64,000 nucleotides of DNA from Cutaneotrichosporon cavernicola (Eukaryota; Basidiomycota; Tremellomycetes; Trichosporonales; Trichosporonaceae). The notes under the pieces are model-generated. The model was not told the origin of the DNA, searched no databases, and saw only the letters and a list, made by a program, of their open reading frames with translations. The position numbers were made by a program, and so were the translations under genes. Below, piece by piece: positions 43,080-54,600 of the stretch. The stretch covers positions 1,240,001 to 1,304,000 of the forward strand of contig NC_083396.1 in the NCBI RefSeq assembly GCF_030864355.1, given 5' to 3'. The stretch's first letter is position 1. Every line of letters starts with the position of its first letter.

Positions 43080-45506
43080 ATGTCTGACGTTGGTGTGGAC
43101 GACCACCTCCCTGTTATCGCTGGGGAGATGATCCAACACCTCGTTGCCCACATCGCGCCAGAGGTCACAGCGCTCGAGGGTGAGACATGGGTCTTGATCG
43201 TCGACACAGTCATCCTCGTGAGCTCTCAAGCTTTCTTTGTAGCTCACACCAGGTCCTCACAATCATCGGCGCGTGCTTTGTCCTCGGCGGCATGGCAATG
43301 AATGAAATCCGCAAGCGGGCGTCCACAACACGCATGCGCCTCGTACAGTCGCTCATCATCAGCGACGTCATGTTGGGGTGAGATCACAAGCTGATTCCAA
43401 GATGCTGACTTTAGCGTTGTGGGCCTGATCGGCTGCACCCTCTCGCTGGACGGCCGGCCGCTCATACTCGATACGCCTACGTGCGACGGCCTCGGTGTCA
43501 TGTTTCACGCTATCATCTTCTCCCAGCATTGCTGGACGCTCACCCTCGCCTTCTGCACATTCATGATTCTCACCAAGCCGCTACACATTGTCACATCGTG
43601 GATTGAGAAGTATTGGGCCTGGACATGGGTCGTAGTTTGGGTCATCTCCTTCACCGTCTCGGTCACCACCTACATCATCTACGGCTACCAGCCCGCTGGC
43701 GGCATCTGCTACCTGGGCAACAACACTGGGCTGTTCGGCGAGCTCATTCAGTTCCTGCCGCGCGCCATCGTGTTCCTCTTCATCACCTTTTTCTATGGCA
43801 AGCTATACGTCTTCCTCCGCCGACCCGACAAGATTCGCAGCGGACTGTCGGACCACTCGGCTGGCGAGTCGAGTTTCTCCAAAATCAAGCACTCGTGGAT
43901 GGGCAACTCGCGCTCCCGCATGCCGTTTATGAAGAACCGCCAGACCAAGACTGTTGTCTTGAACCACAAGGGTCAGCGGATTGGCATCGACACGGGGTTG
44001 AGCCACACCGCCTCGAACGCAAGCCACATGAGCGCTGCGAACGTCCCCAAGTCCAGACCCGCGCCGATTGAGGTGGAGAAGCAGAAGCCCACGTCAGAGC
44101 CACAACGCACCAGGTCGCAGCATCGTGCAAAGTCGCCAAGTCGCGCCAAGTCGCCAGACCCAGATCTTCCGCCGTGGGAGCGTATTGAGCTTCCCGTCTT
44201 CCAGATCGACGGGCAGAAATACGGCGGTTCGTCCACCACGCCTGCTCGGGAAGGGACATGGGCCGAGTGGCGCTTCAGCAGCCGCAAGGCCGGCAGATCA
44301 TCCACGCCTGTCGAGACAGCTTCCCCCACTCCAGCCACATCTCCTCTCACCTCACCAATCAGGGAGAAGTTCGACAAGACGCTCCAAAAATCCTTTACCC
44401 CCAGTTCGTCCACCTGTGACAAGTCGCAGCCCTCCCCGGGGCTGTCTTCCTTCTCTAGCGTCGGACTCCGCACCGTGAACGGGCTCAACGGGTCGAACTG
44501 GGGTAGCGACACGACCTACAGCAGCACCCCAACCGCAGTCGACTCCCAGTTCAGTCGCCGCCCATCGCAGGCAAGCGGTACCTCCCTTCCAGGACCAAGC
44601 GAGGTCACGAAGCCCATGCGAGCATTCGCACGCGACGGTCCCTCACCAATGGACAGCTTCAACCCCGAGGAGCGCCGTCCGTCGTTGCCCAACATCGCCT
44701 CAGGCAACGGCTCCGAGCCTATCCCGAACCCGTGGCGCCGCCCATCGTACTGCCCCCCTTTCTTCCGCCCAGGGCCCCGCACGTCGCCAACGGCTCTTGC
44801 ACAGACGACCACTCTTACCGAGGTTGACATCGAAAAGGGTTTCCTCGTCGTCGAGGAGGACGAGACGCGCAACGCCGCATCTGCCGCCGACGTGGACGAA
44901 GACGGTTGGGACTTGAAGCGTTTCCTGGAAGCTGAGCCCGTCCCGGCAGGCAACGACCCGTTCGTCATCACGCAGCGTTCCGAGAACGTCGAATACGTTC
45001 CAGAGAGCATGGCGAGCTACCTGAACCGCAAGACGGCGCTACTCATGCTCTGGTTCCCGCTCGGCTATCTCCTCCTCTTCTCCGTATCCCTCATCCACAT
45101 CATCTACGATTTTGTCGGCTACCCGCCCGACCAGCTGCGCGCCATCGCCCGCTGGATGATTTTCGGGCAGGGCCTGCTGAACGGCATCATCTACGGTGTC
45201 GTCGAGTGGCACACGAAGCGCGTCGTTCGCCGGCGTGTGCGCCGCGGGACATTCTCGCCGCACACGTCGCAGCGCTCGTCGCAACATGTTTCAGGGCTGC
45301 AGGCGCTCCGCCACCCCATTCGATACTACCACGAACACCACTCGAATTCGCAGTCGCAGTCGCATCACAAAACGGGCGACCTGACGAGCATAGGCACGGG
45401 CCAGATTGCATCTCGCCGCTCGCCGCAGGTCAGCTTTGTCGACCCAGAATCAAGCATCATGCAGCGTCTCGACCTCAAGTTGGGGCCGACGCTGGACGAG
45501 TATTAG
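43080..45506 (+). CDS. G-protein-coupled receptor, cAMP-receptor/Git3-like
   Basis: Seven-helix plasma-membrane receptor of 784 residues; exons 43080-43217, 43253-43377, 43415-45506. TM1 is split by intron 1 (TVILVLTIIGACFVLGGMAM), TM2 includes QSLIISDVMLGVVGLIGCTL, TM3 FHAIIFSQHCWTLTLAFCTF, TM4 TWVVVWVISFTVSVTTYII, TM5 IQFLPRAIVFLFITFFYGKL. A cysteine in the second extracellular loop (GGICYLGN) could pair with the one before TM3 (TPTCDGLG). The third intracellular loop is about 400 residues, Ser/Pro-rich, and TM6-TM7 follow at about 626-685. This layout is that of fungal Git3/Gpr1/cAMP-receptor-like sensors, which signal to the cAMP-PKA pathway; ligand (sugar or amino acid) unknown. Confidence 0.88.
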
Positions 45507-46317
45507 TTAGACATAGACCGTGTACTTTTTGTATGTATGAATACTCCGGACCGGACCGCTACGGGAGCTGTGGGGCAAGATTTACACCTCATTCAATTTG
45601 ACACAGAAAGAGCAGCCGACTGCGCCCAGCATGCCAATTGTCAGACTGTTGCGGATGATGCCACCATGCGCTGGTCGCCAATTAGGCATGCGCCGCTGGG
45701 TGACTCGGCCGACGGCATCGTAGCCACATCCAATGGCCGTCGTTCCGCTCGTTCCCTTTTGCCATTGTCATTCCTCAATTATCGGCAGCCTCATACCACG
45801 TGTCAGCTTGGCTCGGTTCATCGCGCTATCGGCCGGTCTCAAGATCTGGAGACGTCTCCTTGTTTGTAGCTCAAGTTAGCAATTGTGCGGACTGCGCATC
45901 ACTGACATTTCAGTTTCTGACCCAGTATGTCTACGCCCGCATGCGTGTTCTCGTTCACGCATGTCATGTTCGAAAGCATCCTAAATCGAATCGCATTCGC
46001 CCACATGCGCACACGTGGCCCACTAAGCTTTCTACATTCCTGCTAGAACCTCGCCGACTGGATCGGCCGAATCACTGTCCATCAGCCTTGATCCCATGTG
46101 GACAACAACATGTTCCCTAGTGGTCAAACCAGGGCGGTCGTCATGGATTGTCTAGGCCAAGGTTGAATCAGTTTTATCAGATAACTTTCGGGTCCGCACA
46201 CAGCTCACGAGACACAACTCACCCTGTAGGGCCACAGTCACAGACATATTTTCACTCCAAGGTACTTAAGAAGTGCCGTCGCTCGTCGACCAGCCCCACC
46301 TAACCACACTCTTTAAC
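45507..46317. other. Intergenic, promoter of the siderophore transporter
   Basis: No gene. The last 150 bases hold a GATA-type iron site (separate entry). Confidence 0.6.
46176..46184 (+). promoter_or_regulatory. Iron-responsive GATA site ATCAGATAA
   Basis: Exact match to ATCWGATAA, the established binding site of fungal iron-regulatory GATA factors (Urbs1, SreA, Fep1, Cir1 type), 134-142 bases before the ATG of a siderophore transporter. Known regulators of this class repress iron uptake when iron is plentiful. Site seen directly; factor binding inferred from site and context. Confidence 0.75.
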
Positions 46318-48184
46318 ATGGCAGAACTATATGACAAGCCTGGCAAGGCTGGCAAGGCTGCCGAGCTGGGTGCCGACATGTCCGACGTCGTCGTGGACGA
46401 AAAGTCGCCCGGCGTGCGCCGCATCGAAGCCATTTCGTCTTGCTTCACCTCGTGGCACAAGTGGACGCTCTTCCTCTCCATCTTCTTTGTTGCCTGTGAG
46501 TAACCACGTTGTCCGTACCTGACATCAGACGCGTACGGCCTCGACGGCACATTACGCTACTTTTACCAGAACTACGCTACGGCTGAATGGAACAACCAGG
46601 CGCTCATTTCCACGCTGAATGTCATCCGCGCTGTCGTCGCTGCCGCCGTGCAGCCGGCCTACGCCAAGATTTCCGACTATTTTGGGCGTGTCTCAGTCCT
46701 CTTCCTCTCCGTCATCTTCTACCTTGTCGGTACGATTGTCATGGCCGCCGCGAAGAATATGGAGACGTTCGCGGGCGGTACGATCATCTACCAGTTTGGC
46801 TTCTCCGGCCTGATGAGTGCGTCCCCACTTATCAAAGCTGACCCCAGTCCTCGTCGAGATCTTGATTGCCGACACGACATCCCTCCGCAACCGTCTCTTC
46901 TTCTCTTACATCCCCGCCATGCCATTCATCATCAACGCATGGGTCTCGGGCCACATTGTCGAGGCCGTGATGGGGAGCACTACCTGGCAGTGGGGTATCG
47001 GGATGTGGGCCATCATCCTCCCCGCCCTCACGATCCCACTGTTCTACTCGCTCATTTCGGCCGAGCGCCGTGCCTACAAGCAGGGTCTTCTGGATGACGT
47101 TCCCAACCCATACAGGCATATCCTGAGTGTGCGCCTGTGGCGCGAGTTCTTCGTCCAGTCCGACATTATCGGTCTCTTCTTTCTCGCCGCCACTATTTCC
47201 TTGATCCTCGTGCCACTCACCCTCGCCGGCGGCATCACGGACTCGTGGCGCACAGCCCGCACCATCACCCCGCTCGTGGTGGGCGCTGTTGTCGCGTTCC
47301 CCTGTTTTATTATTTGGGAGGCCAAATTCGCCTCGCACCCGCTCATGCCCTTCCACGTGTTCCGAAAGCTTCCAGTCCTCTGCGGCTTTGGCATCGCCCT
47401 CATGCTCAACACGGCTTGGTACACCCAAGGCGACTACCTGTACACGACACTCCAAGTCGCCTTCGGAAAGGACATTAAGACGTCGACCTACGTCACAAAC
47501 ATCTACTCGTTCACCTCGACAATTGTTGGCATCATCCTTGGTCTGACGGTCCGCCACGTGCGCCGCCTTAAGCCCTTTGTAATCGCCGGAAGTCTCCTAT
47601 TCGTCCTCGCTTTCGGCCTGCTCATCCGCTACCGCGGCGGCCACTCCATGTCCGACTTTGCTGGCCTCGTCGGTGCTGAAGTCGTGCTTGGCATTGCGGG
47701 CGGTTTCGTTCCCTACACAACCCAAGCATCAATGCAAGCCGAGGTGAGCCACGAACGGACCGCCACCATCACGTCGCTATACTACAGCTCGTACAACATC
47801 GGCAGCGGAATTGGCAACACGATCGCAGGCGCAATCTGGACCAACACCATGCCCAAGCACCTCCGTTCCAACCTCGAACGCGCCGGCGTGGCAAACGCAA
47901 CTGCCATTGCGACTGACGTGTACGGAGACCCGTTCACTTGGATCCTAACCAACGCGCCCGGAACACCGGCACGCGAGGCGGTAGACATTGCGTACCGTGA
48001 GGTCCAGCGGTTCCTTACCATTGCGGGTATTAGCATCTCATGCCTCCTTGTCCTGTTCTCTCTGGGCCTTAGCGACCACCGCCTCACGGATAAGCAGTCG
48101 CTCGATAATGCCGAGGGCGACTCGGTGACTGTGTCTGATGGCGACGCGCGACAGGCTGAGGAGGAGGAGGGGCGTGGAGTCTAA
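46318..48184 (+). CDS. Siderophore-iron transporter, MFS (SIT/ARN family)
   Basis: Proton-coupled uptake of ferric siderophores at the plasma membrane or endosome. Exons 46318-46495, 46529-46816 and 46848-48184 encode 600 residues. The cytosolic N-terminus is followed by the SIT signature across the first junction, FFVAYAYGLDGTLRYFYQNY, then VQPAYAKISDYFGRVSVLFL (MFS motif A), FSGLMILVEILIADTTSLRNR, WGIGMWAIILP and, late, SYNIGSGIGNTIAGAIWT. Fourteen membrane helices are plausible. The C-terminus is acidic. The promoter carries an iron-GATA site, which fits iron repression. Confidence 0.94.
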
Positions 48185-48752
48185 ATGTCTCGTATTCTAC
48201 GCTCATAGAATATAATTCTTGTTCCATGGAGCTCATATAATCACTGCAGAGGAAATCGCTCAAAATAATTTGCAGCTGCAGCGAGAGACTGGCGAAATGA
48301 ACGCAGCGCTGACCTCTGCTCCTCATTGCTGGTCGGGTCTTGGGTTATCTTCAGCGACTTAAAATGAATCCCGAGGGTGCACGGACAATGATGTGCACAA
48401 CAGCATGACAACGTTGCCACCAAATTATTCGCCACGATGCGTCGCCCGGCATAATATCGGATGATCTGACGCCTGTTTGTTTTACTGCACCGTTGACCCC
48501 ACACACGCCAGATAGCAAGAACGGCATGACCATGAATGGCAGAAGCGACGCCGCTTCGTCAGATTCCCATCGCAGACATGCTGAACAGTTGTATGCATGT
48601 ATGCATGCACTAGCGCCATGATAACCGGGCCGGACCGGTCCCATTTGCCTCCGCGCCACGTCACGATCGCCTCCCCGACGCGCCGACTTTGCCCTCCACA
48701 TCTTCCACCAACCACCACAAACCACACTCACACTCCTTGACTAACACTCGCA
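48185..48752. other. Intergenic between siderophore transporter and PMT4
   Basis: About 570 bases of 3' and 5' flanks. Short frames without content. A TATGCATGTATGCATGCA tract lies near 48592-48608. Confidence 0.5.
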
Positions 48753-51573
48753 ATGTCGGTCCAGCCGCGCCTCAGGCGTCCCAGGTCAGGCAGCCCGGAG
48801 CTGCCTACTGTCGAGCGCTCACACTCGGACGAGCTCAAGGTGCGTGCGGCCTCGTGTTTCGCCTCCACCGTTCCTCGTGACTGTTGTCTGTACCCGTCGC
48901 CGCGATGCTCGGCAGCATTATTCCAATGGCCGCGGTCAGCCATCTCTCTCCTCCTCGATCCTCGCCCCTCCCTCCCCCCCGGCCTATCGCTCCCCTTCCT
49001 GTCACTCGCTGGCTCGCGCTCGCTCAGCCACTAACCCCAGCGCAACGCCCGTATCCACCCCCGCCTACCCATAAGCGAGTCACGCCTCCGCTCCGAGCAC
49101 ATCACCTCGTATGCCACATGCATGGCCCTCACTGCACTAGCCTTCATCGTGCGCTTCTGGCGTATCGCGCACCCCGACGAGGTCGTGTTCGACGAGGTCC
49201 ACTTTGGCGGCTTTGCCAGCCAGTACCTCCGACGCGAGTACTACTTTGACGTGCACCCCCCACTGGCAAAGATGTTGAACGCGCTCTCTGGCTGGTTCGT
49301 CGGCTATGATGGGAGCTTTGACTTTGCGAACATTGGCGACTCGTATCCCGAGCACAATGTGCCGTACATCGGCATGCGCGCGTTCGTCGCAGTCATGGGC
49401 GCCGTGACTGTGCCCGTTGTGTATGCGACTATGCGCGAGTCGGGATACCCGGTCGCTATTGCTGCGTTCTCGGCGCTTCTAATTCTCTTCGGTAAGTTGA
49501 AACCGAACCCAGGCCAGGCCGCGCTGCGCTCTACCTCTTACTCACCCAAGACAACGGCCACGTTACCCAGACCCGCCTGATCCTCCTCGACGCCGCGCTC
49601 GTCCTCTTCATGGCTGTCTCGCTCTTCTGCTACGTCAAGTTCCACCAGCAGCGCTACCGCGAGTTCGGGCGCGACTGGTGGCTCTGGATGCTCGCAACCG
49701 GCGCGTCTCTTGCCTGCACCCTCGGCTGCAAGATGGTCGGCCTCTTCACGTTCCTTACTGTCGGTTCCGCCGTCATCTGGGATCTCTGGGGCATCCTCGA
49801 CATAAAGCGCGGACACCCCATGGTGAGCCCGTAGACCTCCATAGCTGACATCAGTCCTACTTCTGGCGTCACTTTATCTACCGCACCATCGGCCTCATCA
49901 TCGTCCCCTTCATCATCTACCTCTCCTTCTTCTGGGTCCACTTCAAGATCCTCAAGTTCTCCGGACCGGGCGACACGTTCATGTCGTCCGCGTTCCAGGA
50001 GACGCTTGCTGGCAACGAGCTGCTCCTGAACTCCCAGGGTGAGTTTTTGAAGCTTGTTGATGGCTTACTCGCGCAGAGGTCCGCTACTACGACACCATCA
50101 CTCTCATGCACAAGGACACCAAGCAGTTCCTCCACTCGCACCCCGAGCGCTACCCTCTGCGGTACCCGGACAGCCGCATTAGCTCGCAGGGTGGGTAGCG
50201 GCACCGTCCTTAACTGACATCCAGGCCAGCAGGTCACGTGCTACTCGCACAACGACACCAACAACCACTGGCAGATCATCCCGACGCACGAGGTGCCGTC
50301 GCACGGCCGCGGCCGTGTTGTCCGTCACAACGACGTTGTTCAGTTCCGCCACATCGGCACGAACACGCTTCTGCTCACGCACGACGTCGCGTCACCGACA
50401 ATGCCGACCAACCAGGAGTTCACCACCGTGTCGACCGACGACGAAGCGCGTCGCGAGGAGACACTCTTCCAGCTGCAGATGGTGGATGCGCACGACGGTG
50501 AGGCGATCAAGACGCTCGCCTCGCACTTCAAGGTCATGCACATGAAGACGCGCGTGCTCCTGTGGACGCACAAGCAGGCGCTCCCAGACTGGGCGTTTGA
50601 GCAGCAAGAGGTGAATGGGAACAAGAACGCCAACGACCGCACCGCGCTCTGGTACGCCAACGACATTATCGAGGATGGACAGGGCCTCGACTTCCGCAAC
50701 CGCACCGCAAAGGTCGAGGACAAGCCTGTGCGCCACATCAACTTCTTCAAGAAGTGGTGGGAGCTCCAGATCCTCATGCTCCAGCACAACGCTGGCTTAT
50801 CCTCGTCCCACCCGTACGCGAGCACGCCGATTGAGTGGCCATTCTGCCTGAACGGTGTGAGCTTCTGGACCGAGAACGGCCAGCAGCAGCAGATCTACAT
50901 GGTCGGCAACCTGCTCGACTGGTGGATCTGTGCGATCACCGTGTCCGTGTTCGTCGGCATTATCGCCGCGGACATGATCGCGCGTCGCCGCGGCGTGGAG
51001 CCGATCGAGGAGGATGTCCGCAACCGCATGTACCGCAACACGGGCTTCTTCCTCGGCGCATGGGCGTTCCACTACTTCCCATTCTACTCGATGGCCCGCC
51101 AGCGCTTCCTCCACCACTACCTGCCCGCACACCTCGCCTCCGCGCTTGTCGCCGGGTGCATCCTCAACTTTATTCTCGTCGAGGAGGTCAACTACCCCAT
51201 GTCCGTCGCGGGTCCCAGAACGCGCCTCCGCCCCGCCGCGCGCGCATACGTCTCGCGCAAGGGCCTCATCGTGCTTGGCGTACTGTCCGCCGCGGTTGTC
51301 GGGTGCTTCCTCTACCAGGCACCGTTCACGTACGGCCTTCCGCTGAGCTCTGAGCAGGTTAGCGCGCGCAAGCTCCTCAACACTTGGACCCTCCACTTTG
51401 AAGCCAAGGTCACGCACGATGTCGACATTCCCCAGGGCGAGGTGCCAGGTCGGGTCGAGGTGCTAGGAGGTCCGAATGGGTTTGGTGGCTCAGAGGACCA
51501 GTTGGCGGACAGTGCGGTCGACAAGGCGGACAGCGCGGACAACGTCGCGTCCGACGAGCCCGAGCTCTTGTAG
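48753..51573 (+). CDS. PMT4: Protein O-mannosyltransferase, Pmt4 subfamily
   Basis: ER membrane enzyme (GT39) that moves mannose from dolichol-phosphate-mannose to Ser/Thr of secreted proteins. Six exons (48753-48839, 49041-49491, 49551-49822, 49855-50038, 50077-50190, 50225-51573) give 818 residues. The catalytic loop 1 reads PDEVVFDEVHFGGFASQYLR with the Asp-Glu pair near residues 80-81, followed by YYFDVHPPLAKML and the Pmt4-like NIGDSYPEHNVPYIGMRAF. A luminal MIR region starts EVRYYDTITLMHKDTKQFLH and holds three repeats (QQVTCYSHNDTNNHWQI, FRHIGTNTLLLTHDVASP, VMHMKTRVLLWTHKQALP). C-terminal membrane helices include FHYFPFYSMARQRFLHHYLP. The acidic tail after the last helix is long. Confidence 0.95.
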
Positions 51574-51675
51574 TTTACACGCCCTCTGAACTTCTACTCG
51601 TTGATACAGGTACATGCATCATCACACTGCAAACAATATATTACGGCAACAAGGGGGTCCGCCACGGTGTGGATA

Positions 51676-54600
51676 TTACTCTGTACGTGGCTGGGCGGCG
51701 CGGGGAGACGCCAGAGCTACGCGCTTCGGGGACCGCTCTGACGGTGCTCCGGAGGGGTTGGGAAAGTCGCGCTTGGCGGGCACGACGTTCACGTACGCGG
51801 ACGGCGCGGTGGCGAGCACGGAAGGAGGGGGTGGAGGAATGGTGACGGGCATGCTGGACATAGAGGGGCCAGGCGCCGGCTGCGGTGGGCGAGGGCTCAT
51901 CGGGGCGGGGTGGCCGTTTGCAATGTCGCCCTTCGGTCCGGCCAGGTTGATGGGCAACTGGAACGACGAGAACATGTTCGCGTCGTTCCATGGTACCTGT
52001 TTGTGGGTCGCGTAGAACACGCCCCCGCCGTTGCGCTGGTTCTGCGCTGGCTGGTTCGGGGGGACGACTGGGCTTGCGGGCTGACCGTTTGTCGCGGACG
52101 GGTGGATGAGCGGCGCGTAGCCGGGTGGTTGCGGGCCAGACTGGACAGGCGTAGACGCAGGCGCCAGTGGTGGGATGAGGCGCAGGTGCGGGCTAGCGGC
52201 AGGCGGACCTGCACCTGCACCGGGGTCGGTCTTGCGCCGCTTGCGGCCTTCACCGCTGTCCTGTACCCACGTCGGGCGTTCAAAGTTGTCTGGTAAGGCA
52301 GGACCGTGATACTGCGTGGCAATGAGGGTGACGGCGTCGGGGTTGGGAGGGAGTGTGCAAGTTATGGGCGTCTCCGAGTACACGAATATCGACTGCCGCC
52401 AGTCAATGTACTGGTTGGTTCCAATCTTGTCTGCGGCGTCAGCTTGTCTCGGGTTCGCCGACTTACCCTTCATCTGAACACGAAGGTCGAGGCCGCGCAC
52501 GGCTGGCTTGCCCTGCTTGACAACACAGAAGGGACACTTCCAGCCACCGCGTGAGGGGTTTTGAACCTGGTTGAGCGGCGCCTTGACGCACGAGAGGTGG
52601 AAGCTCTGCTCGCATCTGCCACACTGCACGGTCAGGAGGTGGTCGAGCGGCTCGGTGGTGCAGATGCAGTGGAACTCGTGGGCGGCGGTGTTCTCGAAAT
52701 CGAAGCGCGGCTTACGCGCGCGCGTCCGCCCATTAGCGGCCGTCTTGGGAAGGCCGGCCGTGTCAGTAACCTCGCGCAGGCGATGATACAGCCAGTGCTC
52801 GAATACAACCTCGTCATTGGTGTCGTGGTTCCAGGCATCGAGCTGGATCGGCAGGGTCCAGATCTTGCGAAGCAAATGGCTGATCTCGGGCCCCTCCTTG
52901 CGAGAGAGAGCGTTGGGCCAGGAGATGAGCTTGATGACCAGTCCCGCATACCGGAGCGTGTGCTCCAAGGCATCCTTGATGATGCCCCACTCGGGCGGAT
53001 GCAGAGCGAACGTATACTTCAAGGGGTCCACGTGGAGCGCGAGCTTGTGGAATGACGGCCGGTCATCGTACTGGAGGTTGACGCACATCTGGCACCGGAA
53101 CGTCTCAGAAGCCGTCTTGATTCCCGCTGCCGACTTGGCGGTGATACCAACGCACTTCGGATGGTATGCCCCCTCGCAGATCGGGCAGGTGACCATGTTC
53201 GTGGTCGGCGCGGAGCGGCAGAAACACGCGTGCTCGTCATTTGGGGCGTCGTCATCCTCTGCCAAATGGTCCTCAATCTCGCTCACCAGAGTCTTGAGCG
53301 AATGGTGGACATTCTTCTCGGAGACATTGAGCGTCTTGGCAATTGAGCGCAGCCACTCGTCGATGTGTTCGAGCTCGTCCGCGAGCTGCTTGACCTCAGG
53401 GATGTGGACGCGACGGAGAGCACCATTGGCCGTATTGACAGTTTTGACGAGGCGTTGCGCACTCGCAGCTGAGCCGTGGCTCTCCAGCAGCCCCGCCGCC
53501 GATACCTGCCAGCCAGTCGCAGTCTTGCGAATGTTTTCAAGTTGCCGCATTGTCTCCACAGAAGTTGGCGTGTACTCGTGACCTTCGATTAATTCTGATA
53601 CCTTGTCAATCGAGATCGACTTGGACGCAAGAAGCGTGTCGACAGCTTGTTTCCACTCGCGCCCGAGCTGCGCGAGGCGCTGGAGCTCGATGACATGTGG
53701 GTGGCTGTCAGACACGCCAAACTCCGTGGCCTCATCGAGCAAGTGAAGAATATCGGAGTACTGAACGGTGCGGTCGTCGACCTCCTCATCGATTTTGCGG
53801 AACCACCGCAGGCGGTTCACGACGGTGCGGAGCTGCGAAACAATTGGCAAGTCGAGGTTTAGGCTCTCGCCCAGGATTAAGGCGGTCCTGCAGGTCTCGT
53901 AGTGGAGGTTGTCGTCAGACTTGGAGAGAATGTCGGTGGCGTCCTGCTCGAACTGACCCATCTGGCCAACAACTTGCCTAAGCTGGCCAATCTCGGCGGT
54001 GTCGAACGCAAGAGTTTCGGCCTCCGCAATGAGGGAGCGAAGCGCAGCCGGGCTGCGGTCAATGTCGTCGTCTTCCACCGGAGCCGGCACGCTCTGACGA
54101 CCTTTGCGCCGGCGAGCAGTGCTCTTCCGAGTGAAAATGGCCGTTGCGCGATCAACCCAGGCGGAGGCCCGTTGAAAGAACGTGCGGAGTTCGCCCAAGC
54201 CTTCAAGCGGATACGGGATGCGCTCCCCATCGGCGACCAGCTGCTTGATGCTCTTGAGCTGCGGACGGGCTGTCTCGAGCAGTGAGTCGAGTCGGAGTCG
54301 CCATGCCTCGGGTTGAGCCGCTCGAGCTTCGATGACTTCAACGATATCCCGCAGCTGGTCTTCAGAGTACCGCATTCGCAAAGTCTTGCTCGAAGCGGCA
54401 CAGCCGCATAGGAGATCAAAGTGGTCAAGGCACGACACGGCGTCAGTGCAGGTGCAGGTTACCTGCGACAAGTAGCAGAAGCCCTTGCACACGCAGCACT
54501 GGTACTGTGCCTCCGGAACGTCCTCCTCGTGAAGAACCTCGCTGATGCCTGGCAATTGCTCTCTCAGCTTGCGGCGCCCAGATGATTCCTCGTCCAGCAT

